A DNA stretch of 64,000 nucleotides, taken from Fragilariopsis cylindrus CCMP1102 (taxonomy: Eukaryota; Bacillariophyta; Bacillariophyceae; Bacillariales; Bacillariaceae). Where the stretch lies: positions 496,001 to 560,000 of the forward strand of contig FMBT01000302.1 in the NCBI GenBank assembly GCA_900095095.1, in the 5' to 3' direction. The position numbers and the translations under genes were made by a program. Position 1 is the stretch's first letter. Every line of letters begins with the position of its first letter. Of the stretch, positions 47,001 to 57,189 are shown in pieces. The notes below the pieces were generated by a model, which did no database searches, was not told the origin of the DNA, and saw only the letters and a list, made by a program, of their open reading frames with translations.

Positions 47001-49948
47001 AGTCTGCTTAGGGCATTCTTCTGGTCCACAATCCGCCACGACGCATCGGAGATCCAGCTGCTACGGGGACCCTTCCGTTTATCACTTGGGGCCGGCTTAG
47101 CTGCCGTCTCGATGTCGTGACACAAGCTGTCCATCATCGTTGAAGGGCCCATTTTGGGGGTCCGGTGGGGGAACCGAGTTCTACCTTGGAGGTAGTTCTT
47201 GTTCTCCTTGAGTTTGTCAGAGTTTATCACACTATAAACCAGCTTGTGGTCAGTAGTGTAGTGGCGGGGATCGCAAATTCGGTACTTTCGTACCAATCGA
47301 CGATCCGTGCAAAGAAAATAATCCGGTCGAGACCAGAAGATCTTCCCCTCGCGTTCCTGATGCCAAGTAGAGCGCCGTCGGGGGCCCTTCTTGAAGTGGT
47401 AGTGCATATCGTACAAACCGGCGTCTGCCACGAGCTGTGCTATTTCCATATCTCGCTCCGATTCAGGTGAATGGAGGTCAATATTGAGGTCGCCTACCAG
47501 GATCACATCCTTCCGACGTTGGAAGCGATCTAGCGCAGCTGCGATATGAACTAAAGTGGTTGTATCCTTCGGTGGAACATAGGCCCCAACGATGCCGTAT
47601 CTCTTGTTCCCGCTGACAATCTCTGCCAAGATGACGTTAGGTCCGTGAAATATTGCTGATTCAACTTGCCAATAATTCGATTCCCTGTAGACTAAAGCTA
47701 CTCCTCCCTGAGTGCGGCTGACAGCGTTGGTAGCCAATACGTGATAATCAGAAGAAAATCTCGTATGGATATCATCGGTCAGTTTTGTTTCCTGCAAGAA
47801 ACAAACATCCACTCCCACTACACTCAGCGCTCGCAGCGCTGTCTCCAGTCTAGTATTTCTACCGTTTTGGATATTCCATGTCCCGATCGATATCTCCGTT
47901 GTATCTGGAGGGGACTCCGGTGGTTCCACTGCCGTCGCGCCTGCACCATCCTCCGGGGGAGGGGGGTGGTCGCTGTGAGCATTACCGCCATTAGAATTAA
48001 TGTTAATTGTAACATTACTGCTACCGTTAATATTAATATTAATATTAGTAGTGCCATTCCCTAGCATCGGTGCCTCCACTGTACCCGCCGGTACACCTGT
48101 TACACCCGTTGATAATTTCTGTAGAGGAACGCCGTCCTCTGTTGAATTAAGTGGTTCCACAAACCGTTGTAAACCCCCCCTAATTAGGGGTTTAGTATAT
48201 TCCTCTTGGCCGCCGTCCCTAGGGTCAATACTTGATTTCAATCTATTCCTCTCCCAAAAAAAAAAATTTAAGAAAGTGCAGGACACAATAATGAGTGCCA
48301 TCGGGTCCCAGTGCTTCGATGACAAAGGCTGATATGAAGCAGGCCTGTGTTGCCAAGACAGGGTACCGGATGAGTGTTTATAGCATGTCTCCCAGAAACT
48401 GGAGTCTTTTATTGTCATACCCTTGACTGCCATTTTACTGATAATGGTATCCAGGCATATAAACTCCAATGGTTCACCCGTGCCTCGGGACAGAGCGCAG
48501 TTCGTCGGCGTACTCGGGCCATCATTATCATCGTTACTATCGTTGTTGCCGTCAACATAATTTGAAAATAAAAGGGGTATTTCATTTTCAATTGATCGAG
48601 TTGGGACGATATGTTTTGCAATGTTAGTATTGTAATCGTAGCTGCTACTACTGCTGCTGAAATTATTATCATTAGCAGCATCGTCATTATCATCATTGTT
48701 GTAGAAGAATGATCCTGATACAACAAACATTTCAGCACCAGAACGAGCAAGATAACGAGCATGTTCTGGTACTAAAATATCACCTCCACACATTGCACCA
48801 ATTTTCACTTCTCTTATTGTCGCTGTTGTCATTGATGTCGTCATTTCCTTATCTTGTTCTTGTACCGTTGTTCTTACAGGTAATTGTAATGATATTGGCA
48901 TAATTTCAATTAAAGGATGACCTTTTTCAAATATCATCATCTTTTTTGAGGTAGTAGTAGTAGTTGTAGCAGTAGTATCGTCCGATATCAACGACGATGA
49001 CAACGACGACGATGATGGCGATGATACTTTATTAGCAGCATGATATGGATGGACACATCTATAATTTCCTGCTCTTGAACCATCAGCATGAAACATTGCT
49101 AAAGAACTGTAACATGTAATGTCTGCATGGTCATCGGTGGTACTTTTGGTAGTGTTCTTTTTTTTGTTCTTCTTGTTTTTGTTCCTGTTTTTGATTGTTG
49201 TTGTTGTTGTTTCACTTTCATGTTTCTTTTCCACATACCCGATGATACATGCTACATTCAATTCAGCACATAAATTACCTACAATATTCAATGTATAACA
49301 TTCACGATCTAATGGAGTAGTACATGATGATGTATTAGAAATTAGTCCTACGTTATTGTTGTTGCTGTTGTTGTCTGGTCCTGATTGTCCTCGTCCTCGT
49401 TGCTCTACTCCTATTACTCCATTAATAAAAAATTCAGGAAATTGGACAACATCAATATTGTGCATTGAAGCAACCCGTAAAACATCTGCAATCTTTGTAA
49501 GAATCGCAAGAGGGTTATTTTCTTCTTCTTCTTCATCTTCTTCTGTCGTTGATGATGATGATGACACTGATTTTGTTTTTGGTGATATCGGAGGTTGAAA
49601 GACTCCCGCTCGAATTTTTATACTTCTACTTCCAGTGTCACTTACACCATCACCACCATCAACCGATCCATCATTCTCTGATTCTGATTCTAATCGTGAT
49701 GATGCCGTAGTGGTGGTCGTATCACCAGCACGTCGAAGTTTGTTTTTGAAGAATGATGTCGTGGTGGAAGTGGAATAAAATATTGTTGACGACAAAAAAG
49801 CATCGGTAAACGGAACGAACAGAACTGACGACAATAGCAGTGGTCCTACTAGTAGCAATAGCAGCAGCAGTAGTCTAGACATTATTTTTGGTGGAAAATT
49901 TAAAAAATTTGATTGATTGATGGCTATTATTGATGTGCTTGATAGCAT
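44098..49948 (-). CDS. Nitrilase-family hydrolase gene split by a LINE
   Basis: Carbon-nitrogen hydrolase (nitrilase superfamily) in two host parts: 48521-49948 and 44098-44586. Part one has a hydrophobic leader, best from the second Met (49882: [13 protein letters not shown]), ending FTDAFLSS, a plastid-type Ala-Phe cleavage site. It then has the catalytic Glu in VVQFPEFF, a candidate Lys in HPYHAANKV and the Cys in KIGAMCGGDILVPEHAR. Part two has FIGLSTIISRDGKEL and DEGYLLPCESGGALYAADI, the usual nitrilase end, then an acidic tail. A retrotransposon (44587-48520) interrupts the acidic linker NDSNDDND between them. The frame is the same on both sides of the 15 bp duplication, so the empty allele should be uninterrupted. 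Because the element ORF is also open in this frame, the host start reads straight into it for 1757 codons. Confidence 0.85.
44572..44586. repeat. Target-site duplication, 3' side of LINE
   Basis: The 15-mer ATCATTATCATCGTT is identical to 48521-48535; the preceding c (44571 and 48520) also matches, so 15 or 16 bp. Confidence 0.92.
44587..48520 (-). mobile_element. APE-type non-LTR retrotransposon (LINE), RTE-like, ~3.9 kb
   Basis: The element encodes one long ORF (its share is about residues 477-1757 of the open frame, stop at 44675-44677). From its N-terminus: a Pro/Thr/Asn-rich leader; an apurinic-type endonuclease (about 47885-47225) with GTWNIQNGR, FLQETKL, VGDLNIDLHSPE and TDHKLV; a reverse transcriptase (about 46900-45800) with IPKGGGDYRGIGLLE, FIDLRKAYDTVD, GVTQGGIVSPVLFN and YADDGALGS; three zinc-finger-like motifs (about 45690-45340) including CPVCDVRLSAGSLKSHLRTQHG shortened as C-X2-C-X12-H-X4-H; and a C-terminal domain with SESWVW. 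No RNase H or separate ORF1 is seen. The 3' UTR is under 100 bp and ends in an (AGAAC)n tail. All catalytic motifs look intact and the flanking duplications are perfect, so insertion is recent. Confidence 0.93.
48521..48535. repeat. Target-site duplication, 5' side of LINE
   Basis: Perfect copy of 44572-44586, directly abutting the first base of the element. Confidence 0.92.
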
Positions 49949-50317
49949 TTTTTACTTTTTTCAAATACATTTAAAATTTCAAAAAGATTTTGTATTTAAT
50001 TGGTGCGCGAAGTTTTTTTACGCGCGCTACACTCGCTGCGCTCGATGATAATAGAGGATGGTCCAGCATCGGTCCCGTGAACAACAAAATTTTCAGGATT
50101 ATTTTAATTTTCAATTTTCGCTTTGTCAGCATTTTTTTTTTCTCATTCGAATTTGCATTGTATCATACATGTTACAGTTGAAAGTAAGAAAGTTCAGTCA
50201 ACAAGCAAGGCAGTGTTGTGCATAGGAACGAAAACAGTAAGATAAACAGAGATAGAGGGACAAGACGAGACGATAAACACGTCTATTAGTAGTAAAAAAT
50301 TGTGGTGTCAGGATTAG
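49949..50317. other. Divergent promoter, nitrilase/aldehyde dehydrogenase
   Basis: About 370 bp between divergent starts. Contains a GC-rich patch (gcgcgaag ... acgcgcgctacactcgctgcgctcg, near 50006-50044) in an AT-rich setting, possibly a promoter element. No gene. Confidence 0.45.
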
Positions 50318-52699
50318 ATGTCGTCATCATCATCGTCCACAACCTCCTCCTCCTCCTGGACGTGTCCAACGTGTACACTCCTTAATTCCACCGAGAAAAG
50401 ACGGTGTGAGGCATGTAAAGGCCGTAAACCTCCAGTCATTATTGCAGCACAACAGCAAGAAGTATCAGTAGTTGATCCCGCAGCGTTGAGTCGTCCTGAA
50501 TTCGAACTTGCATCCACGGTGGACCAGAAAGGAAACAAAAAGAAAGCAAGAACCACCAGAAGCTGTTCTACGCTCACACCACACCCCGGCAACGACAATG
50601 ACAACAACAATCAACAAGGTCAGGATTATGCATGTATAGAATCTACTGATACTACTACTGATACAACAGTCACTGCTACTGCTACCGCTACTGATACTGA
50701 TACAAGTACTTCTGTGATGAATACTACTCCTGCTCTTCCAATCATGACTCCAACAACAGCAACAATGCCAACAAAAGCAGAAACTCCAATTACAACAAAG
50801 GATAAGAACAGAATCGTAGAAACAAAGAACAGCAACAACAACATTACAGTCGAATCTCTATCCGCTACTAGTAATTCCCCGACTATAACAATCCCGGAAT
50901 CTGTCTCTACTCCGAATCCTTCTCCTACAATGGTGTATCATCATGTTATTGCTGGTTGGCACGATACGCATACAAGTAGTACTGAAATTTACTACGATTT
51001 TGATAATGAAGCCAAACAAGACAACAAACTATTTCCTGTTATTAATCCTGCCACGAATCAACCATCTCTATATTATCAAGAAACTTCGGAGGATGCTTTT
51101 GAACATGCCTTAAATCAAGCTAATGCAATCCAACAACAGTATTATTCCAAGAATAATAATAAAAAATCATTATCCATCGTTGATAAAGCTGCATGGTGGT
51201 CTGATCCAACTAAATCATATCAACGTGCTGATATATTAATGAAGATAGCGGATATACTTGGTAACAATACAGATCGATTAGCTGATTTAGAAGTATATCA
51301 AATTGGTCGACCACGAAAAGAAATGAGATTCCAATTATCACGATTGCCAGAATGGTTTGTCTATTATGCATCATTATTACGTGTTGGTGGTGGTGGTGGT
51401 AGTGAAGATACAACTCCGCCCTTCGGAGGCGACCATATTAATATTGTAAAACGTGTACCATTGGGTGTTGTTGCACAAATTACACCATTCAATCATCCGT
51501 TATTGATTGCTGTCAAGAAATTAGCACCAGCATTAGCAGCTGGGAATTGTTGTATCTTAAAACCAAGTGAACAAGCACCAGCAAGTATCATTGAATTAGC
51601 TATAATTTGTATGGAAGCAGGTGTCCCCGAGGGTGTTATAACTGTCATATTAGGTGGTCGTAATGTTGGTGAAATGCTGGTACGTGATTCACGTATAAGG
51701 AAAGTTGATTTCACTGGTGGACCAAAAGCGGGATATAAAATTGGCGCAGCCGCTGGACGCAATGTATGTCAAATGACTCAAGAACTTGGAGGGAAAGCTC
51801 CAATGATCGTATTTGCACCAAAAGAATTATTACAACAAAAACGACAACAAAAACGATTAAGGAAGAGCGAGATGTCCGATATCATAAATATAGATGAGTA
51901 CCTTGATCCGATCATTAATGGATGTGCTTTTGGTGCATTTATTGCATCGGGACAAACCTGTATTGCGGGGACACGATTACTGGTCCAGCGAGATATCTAT
52001 TCTTTGGTTTGTGAAAAAATGACCAAAAAAATAAAATCATTTCAGATGGGTGATCCATTTGATATGAATACAACATTTGGTCCTTTGATTAATACGAAAC
52101 AAATGGATTTTGTTCATTCGACGGTAACATCATGTGTCGGTGGTGATGAAAACAATTATAACTTAAAACTACTTTGTGGTGGGAAACGATATCAACGGTT
52201 TACAGGAAATGAAAAGTACCTTAATGAAGGGAATTGGTACGAGCCCACAATCGTTGCTTATTCTATTGACGACGACGACGCTAAAATAACATCCCACGAT
52301 GATCGGAAAAAGAATATAACGGATGTGCATCATAATTGTGCCCTGTTCCAAACTGAAATATTCGGACCTGTACTAGGAATAATTCCATTCGAAGACGAAG
52401 ATCACGCGATACAATTGGCAAATGATTCAACATATAGTCTCGGATGTTCAATATGGACACACGACTTAGTTCAAGCTCACACTGTCAGTGATAGAGTTAG
52501 AGCGGGTATTATATGGATAAATGACCATCATAAGAATTCGCCTGCATCACCATGGGGTGGTCTAACAAAAGAATCTGGTGTCGGTCGTGAAAATGGACGA
52601 GAAGCGCTCATGGAATATTCACAATCGAAAAGTGTTGTTATTCGCACGAAGCGTTTTGATTCGGATTGGTTCAAAGACCCAAACGCTAGGTACAACTAA
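50318..52699 (+). CDS. RanBP2-type zinc finger fused to aldehyde dehydrogenase
   Basis: A 793-residue single ORF. Residues about 14-42 form a RanBP2-type zinc finger (WTCPTCTLLNSTEKRRCEAC: W, C-X2-C, N, C-X2-C). A Thr/Asn-rich linker runs to about 205. The rest is a full NAD(P)+-dependent aldehyde dehydrogenase: AQITPFNHPLLIAVKKLAPALAAG, KPSEQAP, FTGGPKAGYKIG (Rossmann glycines), the general base Glu in QELGGKAP (about 488), the nucleophile Cys in SGQTCIAGTR (about 547), EIFGPVLGIIPF and PWGGLTKESGVGRENG. It looks catalytically complete and nearest the betaine/broad-substrate type, oxidising an aldehyde to an acid. RanBP2 fingers usually bind ubiquitin or RNA, so the fusion is odd. There is no obvious organelle leader. 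Confidence 0.92.
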   Translation: MSSSSSSTTSSSSWTCPTCTLLNSTEKRRCEACKGRKPPVIIAAQQQEVSVVDPAALSRPEFELASTVDQKGNKKKARTTRSCSTLTPHPGNDNDNNNQQGQDYACIESTDTTTDTTVTATATATDTDTSTSVMNTTPALPIMTPTTATMPTKAETPITTKDKNRIVETKNSNNNITVESLSATSNSPTITIPESVSTPNPSPTMVYHHVIAGWHDTHTSSTEIYYDFDNEAKQDNKLFPVINPATNQPSLYYQETSEDAFEHALNQANAIQQQYYSKNNNKKSLSIVDKAAWWSDPTKSYQRADILMKIADILGNNTDRLADLEVYQIGRPRKEMRFQLSRLPEWFVYYASLLRVGGGGGSEDTTPPFGGDHINIVKRVPLGVVAQITPFNHPLLIAVKKLAPALAAGNCCILKPSEQAPASIIELAIICMEAGVPEGVITVILGGRNVGEMLVRDSRIRKVDFTGGPKAGYKIGAAAGRNVCQMTQELGGKAPMIVFAPKELLQQKRQQKRLRKSEMSDIINIDEYLDPIINGCAFGAFIASGQTCIAGTRLLVQRDIYSLVCEKMTKKIKSFQMGDPFDMNTTFGPLINTKQMDFVHSTVTSCVGGDENNYNLKLLCGGKRYQRFTGNEKYLNEGNWYEPTIVAYSIDDDDAKITSHDDRKKNITDVHHNCALFQTEIFGPVLGIIPFEDEDHAIQLANDSTYSLGCSIWTHDLVQAHTVSDRVRAGIIWINDHHKNSPASPWGGLTKESGVGRENGREALMEYSQSKSVVIRTKRFDSDWFKDPNARYN

Positions 52700-52926
52700 C
52701 TAATGAAACTCGTCGTATTCCAACAGCAGCAGCAACAACAACAATACAATACCGGGCGCAATTACGAGTCGCTTTTATAAGGGTAGCGACGTAATTATAC
52801 ACCGACGCTTCTTATCATCACCTCATATGGCTACACTGCGGTTTTTTATATATGATTCCATAACTTCAAATTCCGGTATTTCGCTCTTGAGTAAAAGTAA
52901 ATTAGTAGCATTTAGTATATTATCCT
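52700..52926. other. Convergent 3' spacer
   Basis: Short spacer between the aldehyde dehydrogenase (+) and PPR-like (-) 3' ends, with a CAG/CAA triplet run near 52720-52745. Confidence 0.5.
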
Positions 52927-55900
52927 CTATACAATTATTCGTACTTTTCTCTCATTTTCAGTTCTTCGATCTCTCGAGTCATATTGTTTACACTCAACGT
53001 ACAATACATTTTCATATTGTCCAACCATGTCAAGCTTCGGCAGGAGTTTTGCTACTAAACCTCTTTGACCTACCTTTTGTTTATTCTGAGCTATTAGACT
53101 TATTCGTGTGCGTTTTCCTGATCGATAATTATAGTAAGGATTTTCGTTAGGTTCTAGACCTTCCTTGTTTTTCATAGCGTAAACGATTCGGACTGCAATA
53201 TCTGGTCGTTCGGCTCGGCCACAAACATAAATCAACCCGTTGTAGGCTGCCAACATATTCTTATTCTTCACAGCCGATTTCGGTTCTTTTAGATTACGAC
53301 GGTCCTCGTTCTGCGTTGTTGCCTTCCGGATCTCTTTTTTCCATCCATCCAGAGCACCGACGATGTCATCTCCGTAGCAACGAAATATAGCATTGACGAA
53401 CCGCCCATCCGCCTGGATACCAGCGCGACTGGCTATACGAAAAATTTGTAAGGCTAACGACGTGGTCTTATCGCCATTGTTGTCATTGTCGTTACTACTG
53501 CCACCCGAGATTGCATGAGATAGAATTTTTGATTCGTCAATGGTAGCATATTGAAGAGCAGAAGCCGCAACGCAATATGTTTGTGAATTTTTAGCAGTCA
53601 TGAGATTCAGTATGAAAATGACGGCTTCGAGGCAAGTCAATCCATTGATTTGAGACAAGAAAGACGTCGACGATGTGTCATTCTCTCCTTCTGTTGTTGT
53701 AGGTTCTGTTACTTCTATCTTTGGATTTTCCATTTTAGCGCCTGCAGCCAATGCACCAAGAAGAACGTTAAAGGCACGATAGTTCGAATATATTCGCCGA
53801 TCATTGTTGCTTTTACTGCCTTCAGGTGGGAACATATATTGATCAAAGATAATACAAGCCATTGATGGATCTCCCAGCCGGCCACAAGTAGTAACAGCGG
53901 CCCGGACCACCGCTCTTGGTAGGTATGCGCGATGAGTTTTCGAAGCAGCTGAAGCAGTGGAAGTAGCAGCAGACGCCCTTTCAAGAAGATATTGCACTTC
54001 CGCGCCAGTTCTACACAGTCTTATCATTGTACTTCGTGTGTACGCATCGGGTCCTACTTTATTTCTAGAATTTCGTTGCTGCTGATGTGCCATCATAAGA
54101 GCAAAAAGATCTTGTCCGTCTTGGATGGCTTGCTCCTCGATATCACGATGATGCTTAGCGGAAGCATATATCGAATCATAATCATAATCACCGTCTGCTT
54201 CCATTGTTCTCGTTGATGCCATTTTTATATTAGGATCACTTTCTAAATCATCCCCTGATGAAAGAGATGACATTACGTCATGGTCTTGTTCATCTCGCGC
54301 CCGATCGACTAAACGTGCATAACCATCAAGTAATATGTTGTAATGCCTTTGTTCGGGGGGTACAATGTTTGTAGTACGACCAATGGTAAGAGGAGAGTTG
54401 GTTCCAGTATCATCATTGTTGTTATCGTCGCTGTTGTTATTTACAACGGTGTCGATTTCCAATACCATGTATCGATCCCATAATTCTCGGGCCGTACGTG
54501 CATCTCCGTTACGTTGCACCAGTGTGATAAAAAATGCAGAAAGAGCATTCTTGAATGTACGCTCTGCTGGCTCCGTCAGTTTTTGATAGTCACTTTTACC
54601 GTTATTTTTGCGTTTATCTTTTGGCTTGATATGTTGACGATAGACCATTACCATCCATTGATCGATCAGTCGGAACAAATCCCTCTTGCGATCGGCTTGT
54701 AGTAATGGCATCATTACCAAATCAATAGTAAAGCTATCAATGATTGCTGGTAGTACGGTATTCATGGTAGTAGTGCCATACTTGTTGATTATTTCCCGAT
54801 GACAACGTAACGCTGTCGGTACAATTTCTCGGTCAAAAATTTCTAATCGTTTCGCTGGATCTTTGGTGACCATAAGACGAGTATTATATGTTCGGCTGTT
54901 CGGCTGTAAGAGAACGATTTGTTTTTGCTGATGATGATTTTGTTGTTGTTGTTTCATTTCGTCTATTTGTTGCAATTGCCGTCCTCGCTTGACGGTCAGA
55001 TCTTTCCATAAAGTATTCACCAAATTTGAGTTTCCAATTTTGGCTGCAATATTTAAAACAGTATTGTAGGATGCTATATCGGTATAATAATCTTTTTCTT
55101 CAATAGGCGACGATGATGAAGGATCTTGTTCTTGTTGTTGTTGTTGTATTATAAGATTTGCAGCCATTTCTAAACCAGTATCATTTGGGTTTTCTGTGGC
55201 TAATGCTCGATCGCATAAAGATGATAGATACAAATTCCACGCCACCGATAAAGATCGATCCATATCACCATTATTATCATCCTTATTATTTTTTCCTACT
55301 ACTGATACGGCTACTGCTACTGCTACTCTCGCTTCGCTGACAAGTTGCAGTAATTCTTTAATTTCCACAGCACCAAAATTGCTGTTAACTTTATCCACAG
55401 CATTGTTCGCTGGATACGATTTTGTTTTTATCGTACTCGACTCGCGAAGAGCCTTGGCTAATGCCGTAACAGCGATTGGTGACACGACATGGGGTAAGCT
55501 ATTGCTTCGATCACTATCACTATCATTATCGACTACATGTACCATATCTTGTAAAATAAGTCGACACGTTTTCCATAATTGTGATTGAATAAAACATAAA
55601 TGATCATTCGGTTTATTGTTGTTGCTTGTTGATATTTCTTCTTGAATATAGGTTGTTGCTTGAATTAAAACAGCTAACAACCCTAATATTCGTTCTTGTA
55701 CAGGACGTGATTCCAATAAAACAATATTTTTCAGATCATTCTCAGGTAATAAAGGATCTAGAAGTAAATCTTCGAGTACATTATTCCTATTACTAACATT
55801 TCTACCATCATTAGATACTGTTATTAATGCGGAGGAATAGGATTGTACTAATTTTGATACAATTGCTTTTGAAAATGATTGTGTCGTAGTACGTTGTGGT

Positions 55901-56529
55901 TGTCGACCACCATCCACATCGACATCGACGACTTCTTTCACGACGACCTTCACGACACCCTTCTTGGCATCGGCTTGTCCATAATATAAGATCGAATCAC
56001 GTGTCTTCCGTAATTTATTTTGTATCCCTCGTCGTATTTTTTCACGTTCTTCTTGTTCTTTTCGATCACGTGTTGTTCGATAACTTTTACTACGGTTACT
56101 ACTACTGCTATTATTATTATTATTCTTCTTTTTATCATAGCGATTATTATTCCAATTATTATTATCTGGCGTAGTAGTAGTAGACGCAAAAATTGGAACT
56201 TGTTGTTGCCGTTGTTGTGATATACCCCGTGAACGGGATAAGGATGTTTTTGTTGTTTTGATTGATGTTGTTATTCTTCTTCTAGTTGCAGTTGTCGTCG
56301 TCGTGTGCGTCGTCGTCGAAAAGGAATGAGCTACTCTTATGAACGACGTCGATGAGGATGATGGAGGTGATAAAACGACAAGTAAAACTATCCCAACAAT
56401 AATAACTGCAATCGATGGAATGATGATTGCTTTATTATTATTATTCGTTCTTGTTCTATTATTTGCTTTTGTTATCATCATCGACTTGTTTGACGGGAGC
56501 GTCGTTGTCGTTATTATTTTGATATTCAT
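52927..56529 (-). CDS. PPR-like organellar protein, 1200 residues
   Basis: Single-exon protein. The N-terminus has a hydrophobic span (SIAVIIVGIVLLVVLS) followed by VAHSFS and a Thr/Arg/Ser-rich stretch, resembling a signal peptide plus transit peptide for a secondary plastid. Helical repeats of the pentatricopeptide type appear as ASYNTVLNIAAKIGNSNLVNTLWKDL, RHYNILLDGYARLVD, DAYTRSTMIRLCRTG, AVVRAAVTTCGRLGDPSMACIIFDQYM, AFNVLLGALAAGA and AAYNGLIYVCGRAERPDIAVRIVYAM, each close to the 35-residue helix pair. Acidic Asn/Asp runs separate them. PPR proteins bind organellar RNA and act in its processing, stability or translation; no DYW or SMR domain is seen. Plastid rather than mitochondrion is an inference from the leader. 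Confidence 0.78.
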   Translation of the reverse strand: MNIKIITTTTLPSNKSMMITKANNRTRTNNNNKAIIIPSIAVIIVGIVLLVVLSPPSSSSTSFIRVAHSFSTTTHTTTTTATRRRITTSIKTTKTSLSRSRGISQQRQQQVPIFASTTTTPDNNNWNNNRYDKKKNNNNNSSSSNRSKSYRTTRDRKEQEEREKIRRGIQNKLRKTRDSILYYGQADAKKGVVKVVVKEVVDVDVDGGRQPQRTTTQSFSKAIVSKLVQSYSSALITVSNDGRNVSNRNNVLEDLLLDPLLPENDLKNIVLLESRPVQERILGLLAVLIQATTYIQEEISTSNNNKPNDHLCFIQSQLWKTCRLILQDMVHVVDNDSDSDRSNSLPHVVSPIAVTALAKALRESSTIKTKSYPANNAVDKVNSNFGAVEIKELLQLVSEARVAVAVAVSVVGKNNKDDNNGDMDRSLSVAWNLYLSSLCDRALATENPNDTGLEMAANLIIQQQQQEQDPSSSSPIEEKDYYTDIASYNTVLNIAAKIGNSNLVNTLWKDLTVKRGRQLQQIDEMKQQQQNHHQQKQIVLLQPNSRTYNTRLMVTKDPAKRLEIFDREIVPTALRCHREIINKYGTTTMNTVLPAIIDSFTIDLVMMPLLQADRKRDLFRLIDQWMVMVYRQHIKPKDKRKNNGKSDYQKLTEPAERTFKNALSAFFITLVQRNGDARTARELWDRYMVLEIDTVVNNNSDDNNNDDTGTNSPLTIGRTTNIVPPEQRHYNILLDGYARLVDRARDEQDHDVMSSLSSGDDLESDPNIKMASTRTMEADGDYDYDSIYASAKHHRDIEEQAIQDGQDLFALMMAHQQQRNSRNKVGPDAYTRSTMIRLCRTGAEVQYLLERASAATSTASAASKTHRAYLPRAVVRAAVTTCGRLGDPSMACIIFDQYMFPPEGSKSNNDRRIYSNYRAFNVLLGALAAGAKMENPKIEVTEPTTTEGENDTSSTSFLSQINGLTCLEAVIFILNLMTAKNSQTYCVAASALQYATIDESKILSHAISGGSSNDNDNNGDKTTSLALQIFRIASRAGIQADGRFVNAIFRCYGDDIVGALDGWKKEIRKATTQNEDRRNLKEPKSAVKNKNMLAAYNGLIYVCGRAERPDIAVRIVYAMKNKEGLEPNENPYYNYRSGKRTRISLIAQNKQKVGQRGLVAKLLPKLDMVGQYENVLYVECKQYDSRDRRTENERKVRIIV

Positions 56530-57189
56530 AGTAGCTTATTTCTCTTCAAACAATCCTTTTATTGATGCAAGAAAGAAGAAAATATGAGGCCTTTTATAGA
56601 GGGTTCTAGTGTTACTATACTCTATACGATAGAATGCGATAGGAGTTCATAATTTATATTGTTGAACCGGTATAATCATTGCTGTTCAATGTGTGGATTT
56701 CAAAGTTTATTAACGGCACAACTGACAACCAACACATCATCATAAAAAATCGAAGAAAGCATTCTTCTAACTATTCATTCTCGCCGCGAAGCAAACTTTC
56801 TTTCAAAAACTGATGGTTTCTTGCTCCTTCAGCTCGTGATCGATTCGATTCGTGGATGTGCTTACACGCGTAGTCGTATCTCATACATCATCCACGACAG
56901 GGCGATACGGGACTGATATAATCGACTAGCTCGACTCAATCGATACGTTTGTGTGAGAGAAAAAAGACGGTCATTTTAAATTTGCGCTTGGCAAGTTGAG
57001 AATATTATTTTGTCCTATTGCATATCTTGTTTGATGGGATCATAATAAGAAAGTTGCGTACTATAACAATACGAAGCGAAGCGATTCAAAGCAAAGCAAA
57101 CTAACGGACGGGTCCGATCAGGAAAAGAATCAAAACAGACTTAGCAACCCGAACACAAGCACAAGCACAAGCAAGCGAGACAAGGCAAG
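56530..57189. other. Divergent promoter region
   Basis: About 660 bp between the PPR-like gene (-) and the VHL/P4H-like gene (+). No gene. Short repeats aagcgaagcga and acaagcacaagcacaagcaagc occur just upstream of the plus-strand start. Confidence 0.45.

Noticed and set aside
44675-49948. A genuine 1757-residue nitrilase-endonuclease-RT protein
   Set aside because: Perfect target duplications and the missing nitrilase C-terminus found beyond the element show it is an insertion, not an evolved fusion.
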